Source: JAKLHL01 sp964411885 (GTDB lineage Bacteria; Bdellovibrionota; JAFGOL01). From it: 23,547 nt of DNA. Positions 1 to 7,665 of this stretch are shown one piece after another. Numbering within the stretch: the stretch's first letter is position 1; every line of letters starts with the position of its first letter. The stretch spans positions 1 through 23,547 of the forward strand of contig CAYPMK010000023.1 in assembly GCA_964411885.1 (NCBI GenBank), read 5' to 3'. Position numbers and translations under genes: made by a program. The notes beneath the pieces were generated by a model. That model was not told the origin of the DNA. It made no database searches and saw only the letters and a list, made by a program, of their open reading frames with translations.

Positions 1-27
1 AGAACAAAATCTTAATAGTATAACTAC

Positions 28-174
28 ACATAGAGATAGCCTTTACAGGACCCTCTCGGAGCGACAGATTAAGCCGACCGCATAGGGAGGGTTAAGATGG
101 AGTGAGAGACTGAGTTGCCCTATGGATATCAGGTTCCATAGGGACAACGTGTCCTGTAAAGGCTATCTCTATGT
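28..174. repeat. Long hairpin with embedded 107-nt repeat core, copy 1
   Basis: Positions 28-51 and 151-174 are perfect reverse complements (24 bp). The innermost four pairs are GGAC (48-51) and GTCC (151-154). The loop (52-150) is a G+C-richer core that recurs, inverted, at 11564-11670 with 105 of 107 positions identical. The stems outside GGAC/GTCC differ between the two copies. Inside the core, 118-125 (CCCTATGG) pairs with 136-143 (CCATAGGG), flanked by TTG/CAA. The hairpin ends 12 nt beyond the stop codon of the leftward transporter gene, so it sits where a terminator is expected, but no clear U-tract follows on either strand. No protein is encoded. It could be a non-autonomous mobile element in a terminator loop or a structured RNA with a variable outer stem. 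Confidence 0.9.
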
Positions 175-186
175 TTATGTGTATAT

Positions 187-1851
187 TTAATCTGTTGGTT
201 TTTCTGGTTCTAGGTTATCGTAACGTTTGTGTATTCTTAACACGCTGTAAAGTATCCTTCTAAGGTGGTAGCTCATTCTTTGCATATTGTATATAAGGTC
301 CATAAGGATTATTCCGTTATCGGCACTCAGCTCTCCTTTTTTCATCTTATCATTTATTTCTAGTATTTGTTCCTTGTACATGTCTTTTTCTGTGTTTTTG
401 TTGTTGTTAAGAACATATTCTGCGAGGTCTGGGTCGTCTTCATTAAATGCCTTATATACGTTATTGTATTCCTCTATCATATGTTTTTGGAATTTATCTA
501 AAGTTATACAGGAATATGTATCAAGATTAAGTTTTTCTAATTTTGAATAAGAACTGTTATCTAGAATATTCTCTGTGTGATCTGCTATTCTTTCAAAATC
601 GTTTATTATCTCTCGATAAGAGTTCAATACGAGTGCTTGATACCCAGAAAGTTCTGATTTTGATATCTCCATTATAAAGTTAAAACCATTTATTTGCATG
701 CGATCTATTTCTTTTTCCATTTCGTAAGCTCTATAAGTTTGCCCCATGTCTTTTATAGACGAGGTCTTAAAAGCTATCTGCAGCATTTCTTTGGTTAAAG
801 AGCTCATCTTAATTATTGCATTCCTGACAGAGCTTAAGGCAACAGTCGGTGTATTTAATAGTTTTATATCAAAAACAGGAGAATCACCTTTCTCATATTC
901 TTTTACTGGGATGATTGTGTTAAGCATTTTAGCGAATAACTTTGTGAAAGGTATTAAAAGTATTGTAGCAACTATACTGGTGAGAGTGTGCATGTTAGCT
1001 ATTTGATGTACTATGTTAGAACTGGAATATTCTACCAGAGAGATCAATTGTTTTAAGAGTATCACAGTTAGTACAGCTTCTATTACATTGAACATAAAAT
1101 GAGCAAGTGCCGCTCTTTTTGCATCTCGTTTTGCCGCAAATGAGGCAAGATATGCTGTCATACAGGTTCCTATTTTTGCGCCTAATATCAACGGTACTGC
1201 ACTTGTAAGGTCTGGTATCATCCCTCCAGAAGCAAGTGCTATTACAAGGGCAAGAGTTGCACTGCTAGAGTGTATTAGAGAAGTTAAAAGTATGCTTATA
1301 AGAAAACCTAAACCCATGCCATACAAAGAGCGTTCTGCAGATAGTGTCATGAATTCCTTGAAGAAAGGGTGTTCTTTTAACGGAGCTACAGCATCTTTCA
1401 TTATCATTATTCCAAGGAATATTATTGCAAAACCAAGAATAAGTTCTCCAAGTATCTTTATATTCCTTTTTTTAGCGAATAATTTTAATACTGCACCAAG
1501 CCCAATTGCCGGTATTACATATTTTTCAAGACTAAAAGAAATTACCTGTACTGTTATGGTAGAACCTATATTAGCACCAAAAATAATTCCCATGCTATTA
1601 GCAAGACTAATTAGGCCAGCATCTATAAAATTTATTAGGAATACCATTGTTGCACTGCTTGATTGTACCACTGCCGTCATAAAAAAGCCCATTACCGTGC
1701 TCATGAACACGTTCTTGGTGAGTTTTTCTAAAAGATTTCTGAACCTGAATGAAACAAAATTTTGTAGGGATTTTCCAGTTATATGGAAACCATACATGAA
1801 AAGTCCAAGTCCGCCAAAAATACCTAGTATTACATTAATGCTAGTATTCAT
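187..1851 (-). CDS. Na+/phosphate cotransporter family protein with PhoU-like C-terminal domain
   Basis: The 554-residue protein probably moves inorganic phosphate with sodium across the inner membrane (NptA/PNaS family, COG1283 type). Two inverted membrane repeats are visible. The first carries QSSSAT (63-68) and GANIGSTIT (92-100). The second carries HSSSAT (194-199) and a GAKIGT segment (about 224-229). Gln is replaced by His in the second signature. Membrane segments fill about residues 5-310. From about 340 to 545 the chain is helical, soluble and rich in charged residues, resembling PhoU, which suggests regulation by phosphate state. The ATG overlaps the TGA of cmk (ATGA), implying translational coupling in an operon with hisC and cmk. 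Family assignment is firm; the substrate is inferred. Confidence 0.9.
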   Translation of the reverse strand: MNTSINVILGIFGGLGLFMYGFHITGKSLQNFVSFRFRNLLEKLTKNVFMSTVMGFFMTAVVQSSSATMVFLINFIDAGLISLANSMGIIFGANIGSTITVQVISFSLEKYVIPAIGLGAVLKLFAKKRNIKILGELILGFAIIFLGIMIMKDAVAPLKEHPFFKEFMTLSAERSLYGMGLGFLISILLTSLIHSSSATLALVIALASGGMIPDLTSAVPLILGAKIGTCMTAYLASFAAKRDAKRAALAHFMFNVIEAVLTVILLKQLISLVEYSSSNIVHQIANMHTLTSIVATILLIPFTKLFAKMLNTIIPVKEYEKGDSPVFDIKLLNTPTVALSSVRNAIIKMSSLTKEMLQIAFKTSSIKDMGQTYRAYEMEKEIDRMQINGFNFIMEISKSELSGYQALVLNSYREIINDFERIADHTENILDNSSYSKLEKLNLDTYSCITLDKFQKHMIEEYNNVYKAFNEDDPDLAEYVLNNNKNTEKDMYKEQILEINDKMKKGELSADNGIILMDLIYNMQRMSYHLRRILYSVLRIHKRYDNLEPEKPTD

Positions 1852-2516
1852 TGTTTCTCTTTAATGATCTTTAAGATCTTCTCCTTTACTTGTTCAATAT
1901 TAAGTTCGTCTGTATCAATATGAATTGCATCGCTTGCTTTTTTTAATGGAGCAAGTGCTCTTTGTGAATCCTGTTTATCACGAGTGATAGTTTCTTTAAG
2001 TATGGTGTCGTAATCAACGGTCATTCCTTTTGATAAAAGTTCTTCATAACGTCTTTTTGCTCTTGTGACATCAGAGGCTGTTAAGAATATTTTTATGTTT
2101 GCATCTGGAAAAACTACGGTACCGATATCCCTGCCATCAAGGATAGCTCCTTTTTTATTTGTAGTTCTTGCAAGTCTTCTTTGCATATCCAAAAGCGAGT
2201 TTCTTACTACAGGTAGAGCACTTACCTTTGATGCAAGCATGGACATCTCTGGTGTTCTTATGGCTTCTGATATATCTAGTTTTCCTAAAAAGACCTTGTT
2301 AACACCATTAATAAATTCAAACTTTATTGGTAATGATGAGCAAAGTTTTTTAAGTGTTTTTTCGTCATTAAGGTCTATTGCATCTTTTTTTACTGCAAAA
2401 GCAACACTTCTATATATAGCACCAGTGTCTATGTAACTCAGGTCCAGTTCTTTTGCGACAAGTTTTGAAATGGTACTTTTTCCTGTACCAGAGGCGCCAT
2501 CTATGGCTATTATCAT
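1848..2516 (-). CDS. cmk: Cytidylate kinase
   Basis: Phosphorylates CMP and dCMP to the diphosphates with ATP, in the cytoplasm, for pyrimidine nucleotide supply. The 222-residue length is normal for the family. The N-terminus has the P-loop GASGTGKST (about 8-16), followed by the CMP-binding YIDTGAIYRSVAF segment. The DGRDIGTVVFPDA motif and a downstream RAKRRYEEL lid-like stretch are typical of Cmk. The start overlaps the hisC stop by ATGA, and its own stop overlaps the transporter start in the same way, so the three genes are tightly coupled. In many bacteria cmk lies next to rpsA; here rpsA is close by but divergent, on the other side of hisC. Confidence 0.95.
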   Translation of the reverse strand: MIIAIDGASGTGKSTISKLVAKELDLSYIDTGAIYRSVAFAVKKDAIDLNDEKTLKKLCSSLPIKFEFINGVNKVFLGKLDISEAIRTPEMSMLASKVSALPVVRNSLLDMQRRLARTTNKKGAILDGRDIGTVVFPDANIKIFLTASDVTRAKRRYEELLSKGMTVDYDTILKETITRDKQDSQRALAPLKKASDAIHIDTDELNIEQVKEKILKIIKEKQ

Positions 2517-3604
2517 TTAAGATGGCTCCTTATTGCTTCTATGGCTTTTTTATTCTCTTCCATACTTCCGACTGAAAGACGTATGTGATTATTCAATCCA
2601 TAACCGTGAAGTGGTCTTACGATTATTCCAAAACGTAAAAGCTTGTTAAATGAGTCTAAACTTGAGTGAGGTACCTCTACTAATATGAAATTACACTCAG
2701 TAGGTATATATTTTAATCCCATTTCTTTAAGAGCCCCATAAATATAGTCAATTCCTTCATGGGTCTTTTGAACAACTTCTTTTACAAAGTTTTGGTCATC
2801 TAGCGCGGCAATACCTGCATGCTGTGTTATTATTCCAACGTTAAATGCTTCACGTATCCTGTTGGCTATATCTATTATTTCTTTGTTAGCTATAGCGTAT
2901 CCAAGTCTTAATCCTGCCATACCGTAAGCTTTACTATAGGTTCTTGTTACAACTAGATTATCAAAGTCTTTTAGGTAATCCATCATTGAATTGTAATCTT
3001 TGGCTCTTATGTATTCGACGTAGGCTTCATCAGATATAAGCATTATTGAGTTTTCTTTGGCAAATTTTGCTATTTTAAGCATTTCTTGTACAGGTAGATA
3101 CGTACCTGTAGGATTGTTCGGATTATCAATCACTATTATAGCCGTGTTCTTATCACAGGCTTTTATTATAGCTTCAGCGTCAAATTGGTAGTTCTTTTTA
3201 GCTTTTGTAGCACGGTATTCTGCTCCACAAGCCTGAGTGATTATTTTATATATTGCAAATGAGTACTCACTGGCCACGGTGTTATAACCTTTATCAAGTA
3301 CAGTTCTCATTATTATTTCTATGACCTCATTGGAACCGTTCCCGGTCATTACATTATCTATATGTACATTATGGAACTCAGCTATTCTTTTTCTAAGGTA
3401 AAAAGAATTCCCATCAGGATAAATGTTCGCTTCTTTTATGGTTTCTTCCATTGCTTGTTTTACTTTTGGAGAAAAGCCCCAAGCGTTCTCGTTAGATGCG
3501 AGTTTTAGAGGATTTAAGATTCCTAGTTCTCTTTCAACTTCTTTTACAGGCTTACCGGGAGCGTAGGGAGTTATAGCTTTGATACTTTCCTTAAATTTGA
3601 ACAT
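2513..3604 (-). CDS. hisC: Histidinol-phosphate aminotransferase (class I/II PLP aminotransferase)
   Basis: The 363-residue protein is a fold-type I, PLP-dependent aminotransferase. By family it converts imidazole acetol phosphate and glutamate to histidinol phosphate and 2-oxoglutarate. Visible signatures are LASNEN (35-40), DNPNNPTG (160-167), ISDEAYVEY (190-198) and TYSKAYGMAGLRLGY, with the PLP-binding Lys at 225. An AGGAG ribosome binding site lies about seven bases upstream of the ATG. It is the first gene of the leftward hisC-cmk-transporter operon. No other histidine genes are nearby, and hisC-like genes beside cmk often sit in aromatic amino acid loci, so it may also or instead transaminate aromatic keto acids. 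The family is certain; exact specificity is not. Confidence 0.88.
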   Translation of the reverse strand: MFKFKESIKAITPYAPGKPVKEVERELGILNPLKLASNENAWGFSPKVKQAMEETIKEANIYPDGNSFYLRKRIAEFHNVHIDNVMTGNGSNEVIEIIMRTVLDKGYNTVASEYSFAIYKIITQACGAEYRATKAKKNYQFDAEAIIKACDKNTAIIVIDNPNNPTGTYLPVQEMLKIAKFAKENSIMLISDEAYVEYIRAKDYNSMMDYLKDFDNLVVTRTYSKAYGMAGLRLGYAIANKEIIDIANRIREAFNVGIITQHAGIAALDDQNFVKEVVQKTHEGIDYIYGALKEMGLKYIPTECNFILVEVPHSSLDSFNKLLRFGIIVRPLHGYGLNNHIRLSVGSMEENKKAIEAIRSHLK

Positions 3605-3624
3605 AAAGACTCCTCAAAATGCTA

Positions 3625-3653
3625 TTGATTTACAAGCATTATTACCCTAAATT
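3625..3653 (+). promoter_or_regulatory. Candidate sigma70 promoter for the rpsA operon
   Basis: TTGATT (3625-3630) and TAAATT (3648-3653) are separated by exactly 17 bases, each matching 4 of 6 consensus positions. Transcription would start near 3660, giving a leader of about 38 nt before the rpsA ATG. It lies in the only non-coding stretch between the divergent hisC and rpsA genes and overlaps the candidate hisC promoter. Match quality is moderate. Confidence 0.35.
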
Positions 3654-3667
3654 GTAGCTCTTAACAA
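3638..3667 (-). promoter_or_regulatory. Candidate sigma70 promoter for hisC-cmk-transporter operon
   Basis: On the minus strand TTGTTA (3667-3662) and AATAAT (3643-3638) are spaced by 18 bases, matching 4/6 and 5/6 consensus positions. Transcription would start about 25-30 nt upstream of the hisC ATG, leaving room for the AGGAG ribosome binding site. The two promoters overlap, so RNA polymerase binding could be mutually exclusive. Confidence 0.35.
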
Positions 3668-3697
3668 GAATAATCAAATCTGGAGCGTGAACCTAAG

Positions 3698-5434
3698 ATG
3701 TGTGCAAAGAAAAGAATAAAGTATGAAGAGATCTTTGAAAGCGAGATAAAACAAGAGCGTAATACAGAAATGCAGGACGCTTTCAATACAAATGCGCCTG
3801 CAGACATAGATTCTCAGCAAGTAGTAAAAGGTAAGGTAACTAGTGTTTCAAGAGAAGAAATAACTGTTGATATAGGTTTTAAATCAGAAGGAAGAATACC
3901 TTGTGAGGAATTTTTCACAAGTGGTTCTGAAATCAATCTAAAAGTAGGTGATGAAATAGAAGTGTTCGTTGAATCGCTGAACCCGGGGTCTGGCGGTCTT
4001 AGATTATCAAGAGCAAAAGCTCTTATGATAAACGCTTGGGAAAAAATAGAAACTGCGTATAGAGATAAAACTTCTATAACTGCCAAAGTAATTTCTGCTA
4101 CCAGAGGTGGACTTAATGTTAGTATAGACGGTGTTCCAGCCTTCATGCCTGCATCTCAGTCTGGTAGTGAATATTATTCCAACTTAGAAGATATGATTGG
4201 AGAATTTTTGTCAGTAAAAGTAATAGAGTTCAAAGATGGCAAAAAAGATGTAGTTGTATCTAGAAAACTTGCCTTAGAAGAAGAGAGAAATAAAAAACGT
4301 GTAGAATTATTACCTAGATTAAAAGAGGGAGAAAAATTCGTAGGGCGAGTAAAAAACATCATGGATTATGGTGTCTTTGTGGATATAGGTGGTATAGACG
4401 GCTTTGTTCATGTAAGTGATCTTTCTTGGGCTAGGATACAAGATCCAAAAGAGCTTCTTACTTTGGGTCAGGAACTTCACGTAGTTGTTCTTTCTTATGA
4501 TCGTGAAAAAGAAAAATTATCTTTAGGTGTTAAACAAACTCAAAAGAACCCTTGGGATGGGGTTGATAAAAAATATAAGTCTGGTGACAGGGTAAAGGGC
4601 AAGGTAATAAGTCTTAAAGATTATGGTGCCTTTGTAGAGATGGAACCCGGCGTAGAAGGCATGGTACATGTTAGCGAACTTTCGTGGACTGGTAAGATAA
4701 AAAAACCTTCACAAGTTCTTAAAGTAGGCGATACAGTAGAAACAGTAGTTCTTGATGTTGATAAAGAAAAACAAAGAATATCACTTGGACTTAAACAGGT
4801 AGGTCCTAATCCTTGGGATGAACTTAAGAACAAATATCCAGAAAGTACGAGGGTAAAGGGTGTTATAAAGAATATCACAGATTTTGGTCTCTTTGTTAAT
4901 ATAGGAGAAGAGTTTGACGGGCTTATAAAACTTGGTGATATAAGTTGGGACAATAAAGACAAAGAACCTTTGAAGGCATACAGTGTTGGCCAGAATATTG
5001 AAGCTGTAGTTCTAGATGTTGACGTGAATAGGCAAAGATTGTCCCTCGGTGTAAAACAACTTACAGACGATCCTTGGAAGGATATAAATAAAAGATACCC
5101 TAAGGGCAAGATAGTTGAGGGTACTGTTACCAGAGTGGCTGATTTTGGTGTTTTTGTTGAATTAGAGCCGAGCATAGAAGGATTGATACATATTAGCGAG
5201 ATAAGTGAAGAGAAAATAAAAAAGATAGGTCATGACATGTTCAAGTTGGGGGATAAAGTATCGTCTTTAATAAAGAACATAGAATTAAAGAACAGGAAGA
5301 TTTCTCTCAGCATCAAAGAAGCTAAGAAAAAAGAAGAACGTGATAATGTAGAAAATTTTGTTAGACAACAGGGAGATGTGAAGTTGTCACTTGGCTCACT
5401 ATTAAAGAGTAAATTAAAACAAGAGGAGAAATAA
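3698..5434 (+). CDS. rpsA: 30S ribosomal protein S1, six S1 domains
   Basis: S1 binds mRNA and helps it onto the 30S subunit during initiation. The 578-residue chain contains six consecutive OB-fold S1 motifs at about 40-107, 121-190, 210-280, 296-366, 383-453 and 469-540. Repeats 3, 4 and 6 are the most canonical (G-V-F-V-x-I/L core, HVS/HIS and SLGVKQ-type endings). Repeats 1 and 2 are divergent, as in ribosome-binding S1 N-terminal domains. Between repeats 3-4, 4-5 and 5-6 lie short NPWD- or DPWK-type linkers. Six repeats and this length fit full Gram-negative S1 rather than short homologues. A GGAG lies a rather long 12 bases before the ATG. sppA begins one base after its stop. Confidence 0.95.
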   Translation: MCAKKRIKYEEIFESEIKQERNTEMQDAFNTNAPADIDSQQVVKGKVTSVSREEITVDIGFKSEGRIPCEEFFTSGSEINLKVGDEIEVFVESLNPGSGGLRLSRAKALMINAWEKIETAYRDKTSITAKVISATRGGLNVSIDGVPAFMPASQSGSEYYSNLEDMIGEFLSVKVIEFKDGKKDVVVSRKLALEEERNKKRVELLPRLKEGEKFVGRVKNIMDYGVFVDIGGIDGFVHVSDLSWARIQDPKELLTLGQELHVVVLSYDREKEKLSLGVKQTQKNPWDGVDKKYKSGDRVKGKVISLKDYGAFVEMEPGVEGMVHVSELSWTGKIKKPSQVLKVGDTVETVVLDVDKEKQRISLGLKQVGPNPWDELKNKYPESTRVKGVIKNITDFGLFVNIGEEFDGLIKLGDISWDNKDKEPLKAYSVGQNIEAVVLDVDVNRQRLSLGVKQLTDDPWKDINKRYPKGKIVEGTVTRVADFGVFVELEPSIEGLIHISEISEEKIKKIGHDMFKLGDKVSSLIKNIELKNRKISLSIKEAKKKEERDNVENFVRQQGDVKLSLGSLLKSKLKQEEK

Positions 5435-5435
5435 A

Positions 5436-6335
5436 ATGGCAAAAAAAGCACTTGTTATTATAGTGAGTATTTCATCTGTAGTTCTATTAACTTTGTTCTT
5501 TACAATATTAAGAGCATATAATTCGGATGGAGACACAAAGGGAGCAAAGCTTGTTACAGACAATGGTGCTATATTCAGCAAAGATGAAGTCGCTGTATTA
5601 GAGATAAAAGGTGTTATAACTGAATCTGATGAAGTTCTTGAAAAGATACGAACTATATCAGAAAAAAGCGGTGTTAAGGCTGTAATAGTAAGAATAGATT
5701 CTCCGGGTGGAGGCGTTGCCGCATCTCAAGAAATATATGAAGAACTTAAAAAACTGGACAAGACCAAACCAGTTATTGCTTCATTAAGTTCTTTGGCGGC
5801 GTCTGGTGGTTATTATGTTGCTATAGGTGCAAGAAAAATAGTTGCCAATCCGGGCTCTCTTACAGGGAGCATAGGTGTTATAATGCAGTTGGCAGATCTG
5901 CAAAAACTTTATGACTTCATAAAAATAACACCAATAACTATCAAGAGTGGTAAATTCAAAGATATTGGTAGTACATCAAGAAACATGACCGCAGAAGAAA
6001 GACATATACTCCAAAAACTTTCTGACGACATACATGTTCAATTCAAAAAACACGTTGCTGAAGCAAGAAAAATTCCTGTCTCAGAAGTGGAAAAATTGGC
6101 GGATGGAAGGATCTTTACAGGACTTGGTGCAAAAGATGTTCATCTTGTAGATGAAATAGGTAATTTTGAGGACGCTATTGATCTAGCAGCAAAAGAAGCT
6201 GGTATTAAGGGAAAACCAAAACTTTATTACCCAGAGGCTAAAAAAGATGGTCTTTTAAAGATGTTAATGGGAACCAGAAGCTTTTTGGATAAATTCCTTA
6301 CAGAAGCACAAACAAAAATGCCAATAGCGATGTAA
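5436..6335 (+). CDS. sppA: Signal peptide peptidase SppA, short form (S49 family)
   Basis: A membrane-anchored serine protease that degrades cleaved signal peptides. The 299-residue protein has one N-terminal transmembrane helix (about 5-25) and a single S49 protease domain, like the short Bacillus form and unlike the duplicated E. coli enzyme of about 618 residues. The IDSPGGGV segment (88-94) forms the oxyanion-side loop. SLAASGGYYVA carries the likely nucleophile Ser123. SGKFKDIGS carries the general base, most likely Lys175. The start follows the S1 stop by one base with an AGGAG motif upstream, so it is co-transcribed with rpsA. The gene appears intact. Confidence 0.92.
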   Translation: MAKKALVIIVSISSVVLLTLFFTILRAYNSDGDTKGAKLVTDNGAIFSKDEVAVLEIKGVITESDEVLEKIRTISEKSGVKAVIVRIDSPGGGVAASQEIYEELKKLDKTKPVIASLSSLAASGGYYVAIGARKIVANPGSLTGSIGVIMQLADLQKLYDFIKITPITIKSGKFKDIGSTSRNMTAEERHILQKLSDDIHVQFKKHVAEARKIPVSEVEKLADGRIFTGLGAKDVHLVDEIGNFEDAIDLAAKEAGIKGKPKLYYPEAKKDGLLKMLMGTRSFLDKFLTEAQTKMPIAM

Positions 6336-6352
6336 GAAAGAGGAACTGTTTT

Positions 6353-6856
6353 ATGATAAAGAAAAAACTTTGGGCTCCCTGGAGGATGGAATATATTACT
6401 AAGGCTATCAAAGAAGACAAGGAATGTCTTTTTTGCAGAGTGTTAAAACAAAAAGCAGGCAAGGATAATCTTGTGGTATACACATCTAAACACTCAATGG
6501 TCATGATGAATCGTTATCCATATAACAATGGACATCTTATGGTCATACCTAAAAAACACACAAAGAACCTTGATGGATTAAGCAAAGAACAGAGTAACGA
6601 TCTTCATGAAACACTAAGGCTTGCAGTTAAAGTAGTATATCATGCATATAACCCACAAGGTTGTAATATTGGAATGAACATGGGGCGTGCCGCAGGTGCT
6701 GGAATAGACGCTCATATACATTATCATATAGTGCCTAGATGGAATGGGGATACCAATTTTATGCCGATAATAGGTGAACTCAAGGTTATATCTGAGCACT
6801 TGCTTAACACTTATGATAGAATCAAACGTGCTTTTAAGGAGGTAGTAGCTAAATGA
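6353..6856 (+). CDS. HIT family nucleotide hydrolase/phosphorylase
   Basis: The 167-residue protein belongs to the histidine triad superfamily, whose members act on nucleotide phosphoesters such as diadenosine polyphosphates. The HIHYHIVPRW motif (121-130) provides the triad His121, His123 and His125, with His125 the expected nucleophile. The N-terminal LWAPWRMEYI segment and a CLFC pair (Cys25, Cys28) are typical of the bacterial HIT branch annotated as AP4A phosphorylase-like, and the Cys pair may bind zinc. It begins 17 bases after sppA with GAGGAA upstream, and its TGA overlaps the next ATG. Family is certain; the physiological substrate is unknown. Confidence 0.9.
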   Translation: MIKKKLWAPWRMEYITKAIKEDKECLFCRVLKQKAGKDNLVVYTSKHSMVMMNRYPYNNGHLMVIPKKHTKNLDGLSKEQSNDLHETLRLAVKVVYHAYNPQGCNIGMNMGRAAGAGIDAHIHYHIVPRWNGDTNFMPIIGELKVISEHLLNTYDRIKRAFKEVVAK

Positions 6857-7161
6857 AAACCTTTGGCATACTTTTTTATTTTTTATTCGTTATAGCGATA
6901 ACAGTACTTGGTGTTTTCTTTGCCAAGCATAATTCTGAACCTATCATAACTAGGTTCTTTTATTTAAGGACTGATCCAACAGCACAGTGGATAGTTATGT
7001 TGGTGTCATTTTTATTTGGCTTTATTACAGCTACGTTGATGCTTACTTGGAAACTTATAGCTGTATATGTATCTCGTAAGAAATATATGAAATCATATGA
7101 ACAGGTTAAAGCTGTACTTGAGCAAAAGATCAAGGACCTAAAAATAGACGGACAGGAATAA
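6853..7161 (+). CDS. LapA-domain (DUF1049-like) small inner-membrane protein
   Basis: The 102-residue protein has two predicted transmembrane helices (about 6-24 and 45-68) separated by a short extracytoplasmic loop, then a basic and helical cytoplasmic tail (75-100) that could form a coiled coil. This arrangement, and the FFAKHNSEPI motif after helix 1, fit the LapA/YciS family. In enterobacteria that family acts with LapB in controlling lipopolysaccharide synthesis. No LapB-type TPR-rubredoxin protein is adjacent; the TPR gene further along lacks a rubredoxin-like Cys motif. The start overlaps the HIT gene by ATGA. Function beyond membrane topology is inferred from the family. Confidence 0.7.
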   Translation: MKTFGILFYFLFVIAITVLGVFFAKHNSEPIITRFFYLRTDPTAQWIVMLVSFLFGFITATLMLTWKLIAVYVSRKKYMKSYEQVKAVLEQKIKDLKIDGQE

Positions 7162-7661
7162 TGTCCTTACTAGCAACAATACTGATACTTTCGTCTTTGT
7201 ATTCCCAAGATACCTGTCCAAACATCGAAGGGTACTACATTCTTGGTAATTATAAAGCTTGTGTAGCTAATAAACAGGAGTCCCTTAGTCAAAGGTGCAG
7301 ATACATTAAAGCTCTGTGTTCCATGGCCAATGAAGATAGCGATACTGCAAGATATGAATTCTCTTTAATAGGTGTTGAACTTAAGAATGGTGAGGCAATG
7401 AACGAGATAAATGGTTTGGCTCTTACTAGTATGGTAGAGGCTCAATTCATTAATGGAGAATACTCAAAAGCAAGAAATCTTTCGCAAGAGATGAATGCTT
7501 TATTATCAAGAAAGATGCCTTATTCGTATCCATATTTTGTAAGTGAGCTTTTAATGACAAGATCCTACTTTAATTCCTTTGATACTCTTTCTGCAAAAAA
7601 ACGTCTTGCATTGGCAAAAACAGCCGGCATGGAAGCCCTGTTATCAGAAACACTTGAGTGA
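7161..7661 (+). CDS. Hypothetical secreted protein with TPR-like helices and four cysteines
   Basis: I do not recognise this 166-residue protein. It starts with a short hydrophobic signal-like stretch (1-16, ending LYSQ), so it is probably exported. Four Cys residues follow at 19, 34, 46 and 53, and none occurs later, which would suit two disulfides in an oxidising compartment. The rest is alpha-helical with alternating small and aromatic residues (GNYKAC, NGEYSKAR, YFNSFDTLSAKKRL), resembling short TPR helices. The ATG shares one base with the stop of the LapA-like gene (TAATG), and rsmB starts four bases after its stop. It is therefore part of the same transcript. No catalytic motif is visible. 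Confidence 0.6.
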   Translation: MSLLATILILSSLYSQDTCPNIEGYYILGNYKACVANKQESLSQRCRYIKALCSMANEDSDTARYEFSLIGVELKNGEAMNEINGLALTSMVEAQFINGEYSKARNLSQEMNALLSRKMPYSYPYFVSELLMTRSYFNSFDTLSAKKRLALAKTAGMEALLSETLE

Positions 7662-7665
7662 CCAG

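Noticed and set aside
28..174. Integron attC site or group II intron fragment in the hairpin
   Set aside because: attC sites have variable middles and conserved ends with GTTRRRY/RYYYAAC boxes, the opposite pattern; no domain V/VI-like intron structure or reverse transcriptase is present.
28..174. Ordinary Rho-independent terminator
   Set aside because: The stem is far longer than usual, the loop is about 100 nt, and no U-tract directly follows on either strand, although the position suggests a terminator role.
1292..1864. A 190-codon frame opposite the transporter
   Set aside because: It is the mirror of hydrophobic transporter codons; the sense frame has clear family motifs.
3605..3697. 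T-box or other riboswitch before hisC
   Set aside because: Only 93 bp separate the divergent genes and no specifier hairpin or antiterminator-like fold was seen.
7579..7665. A longer rsmB start 29 codons upstream
   Set aside because: That segment overlaps the preceding gene out of frame and adds sequence not found in the NusB-like domain; the ATG at 7666 fits the family.
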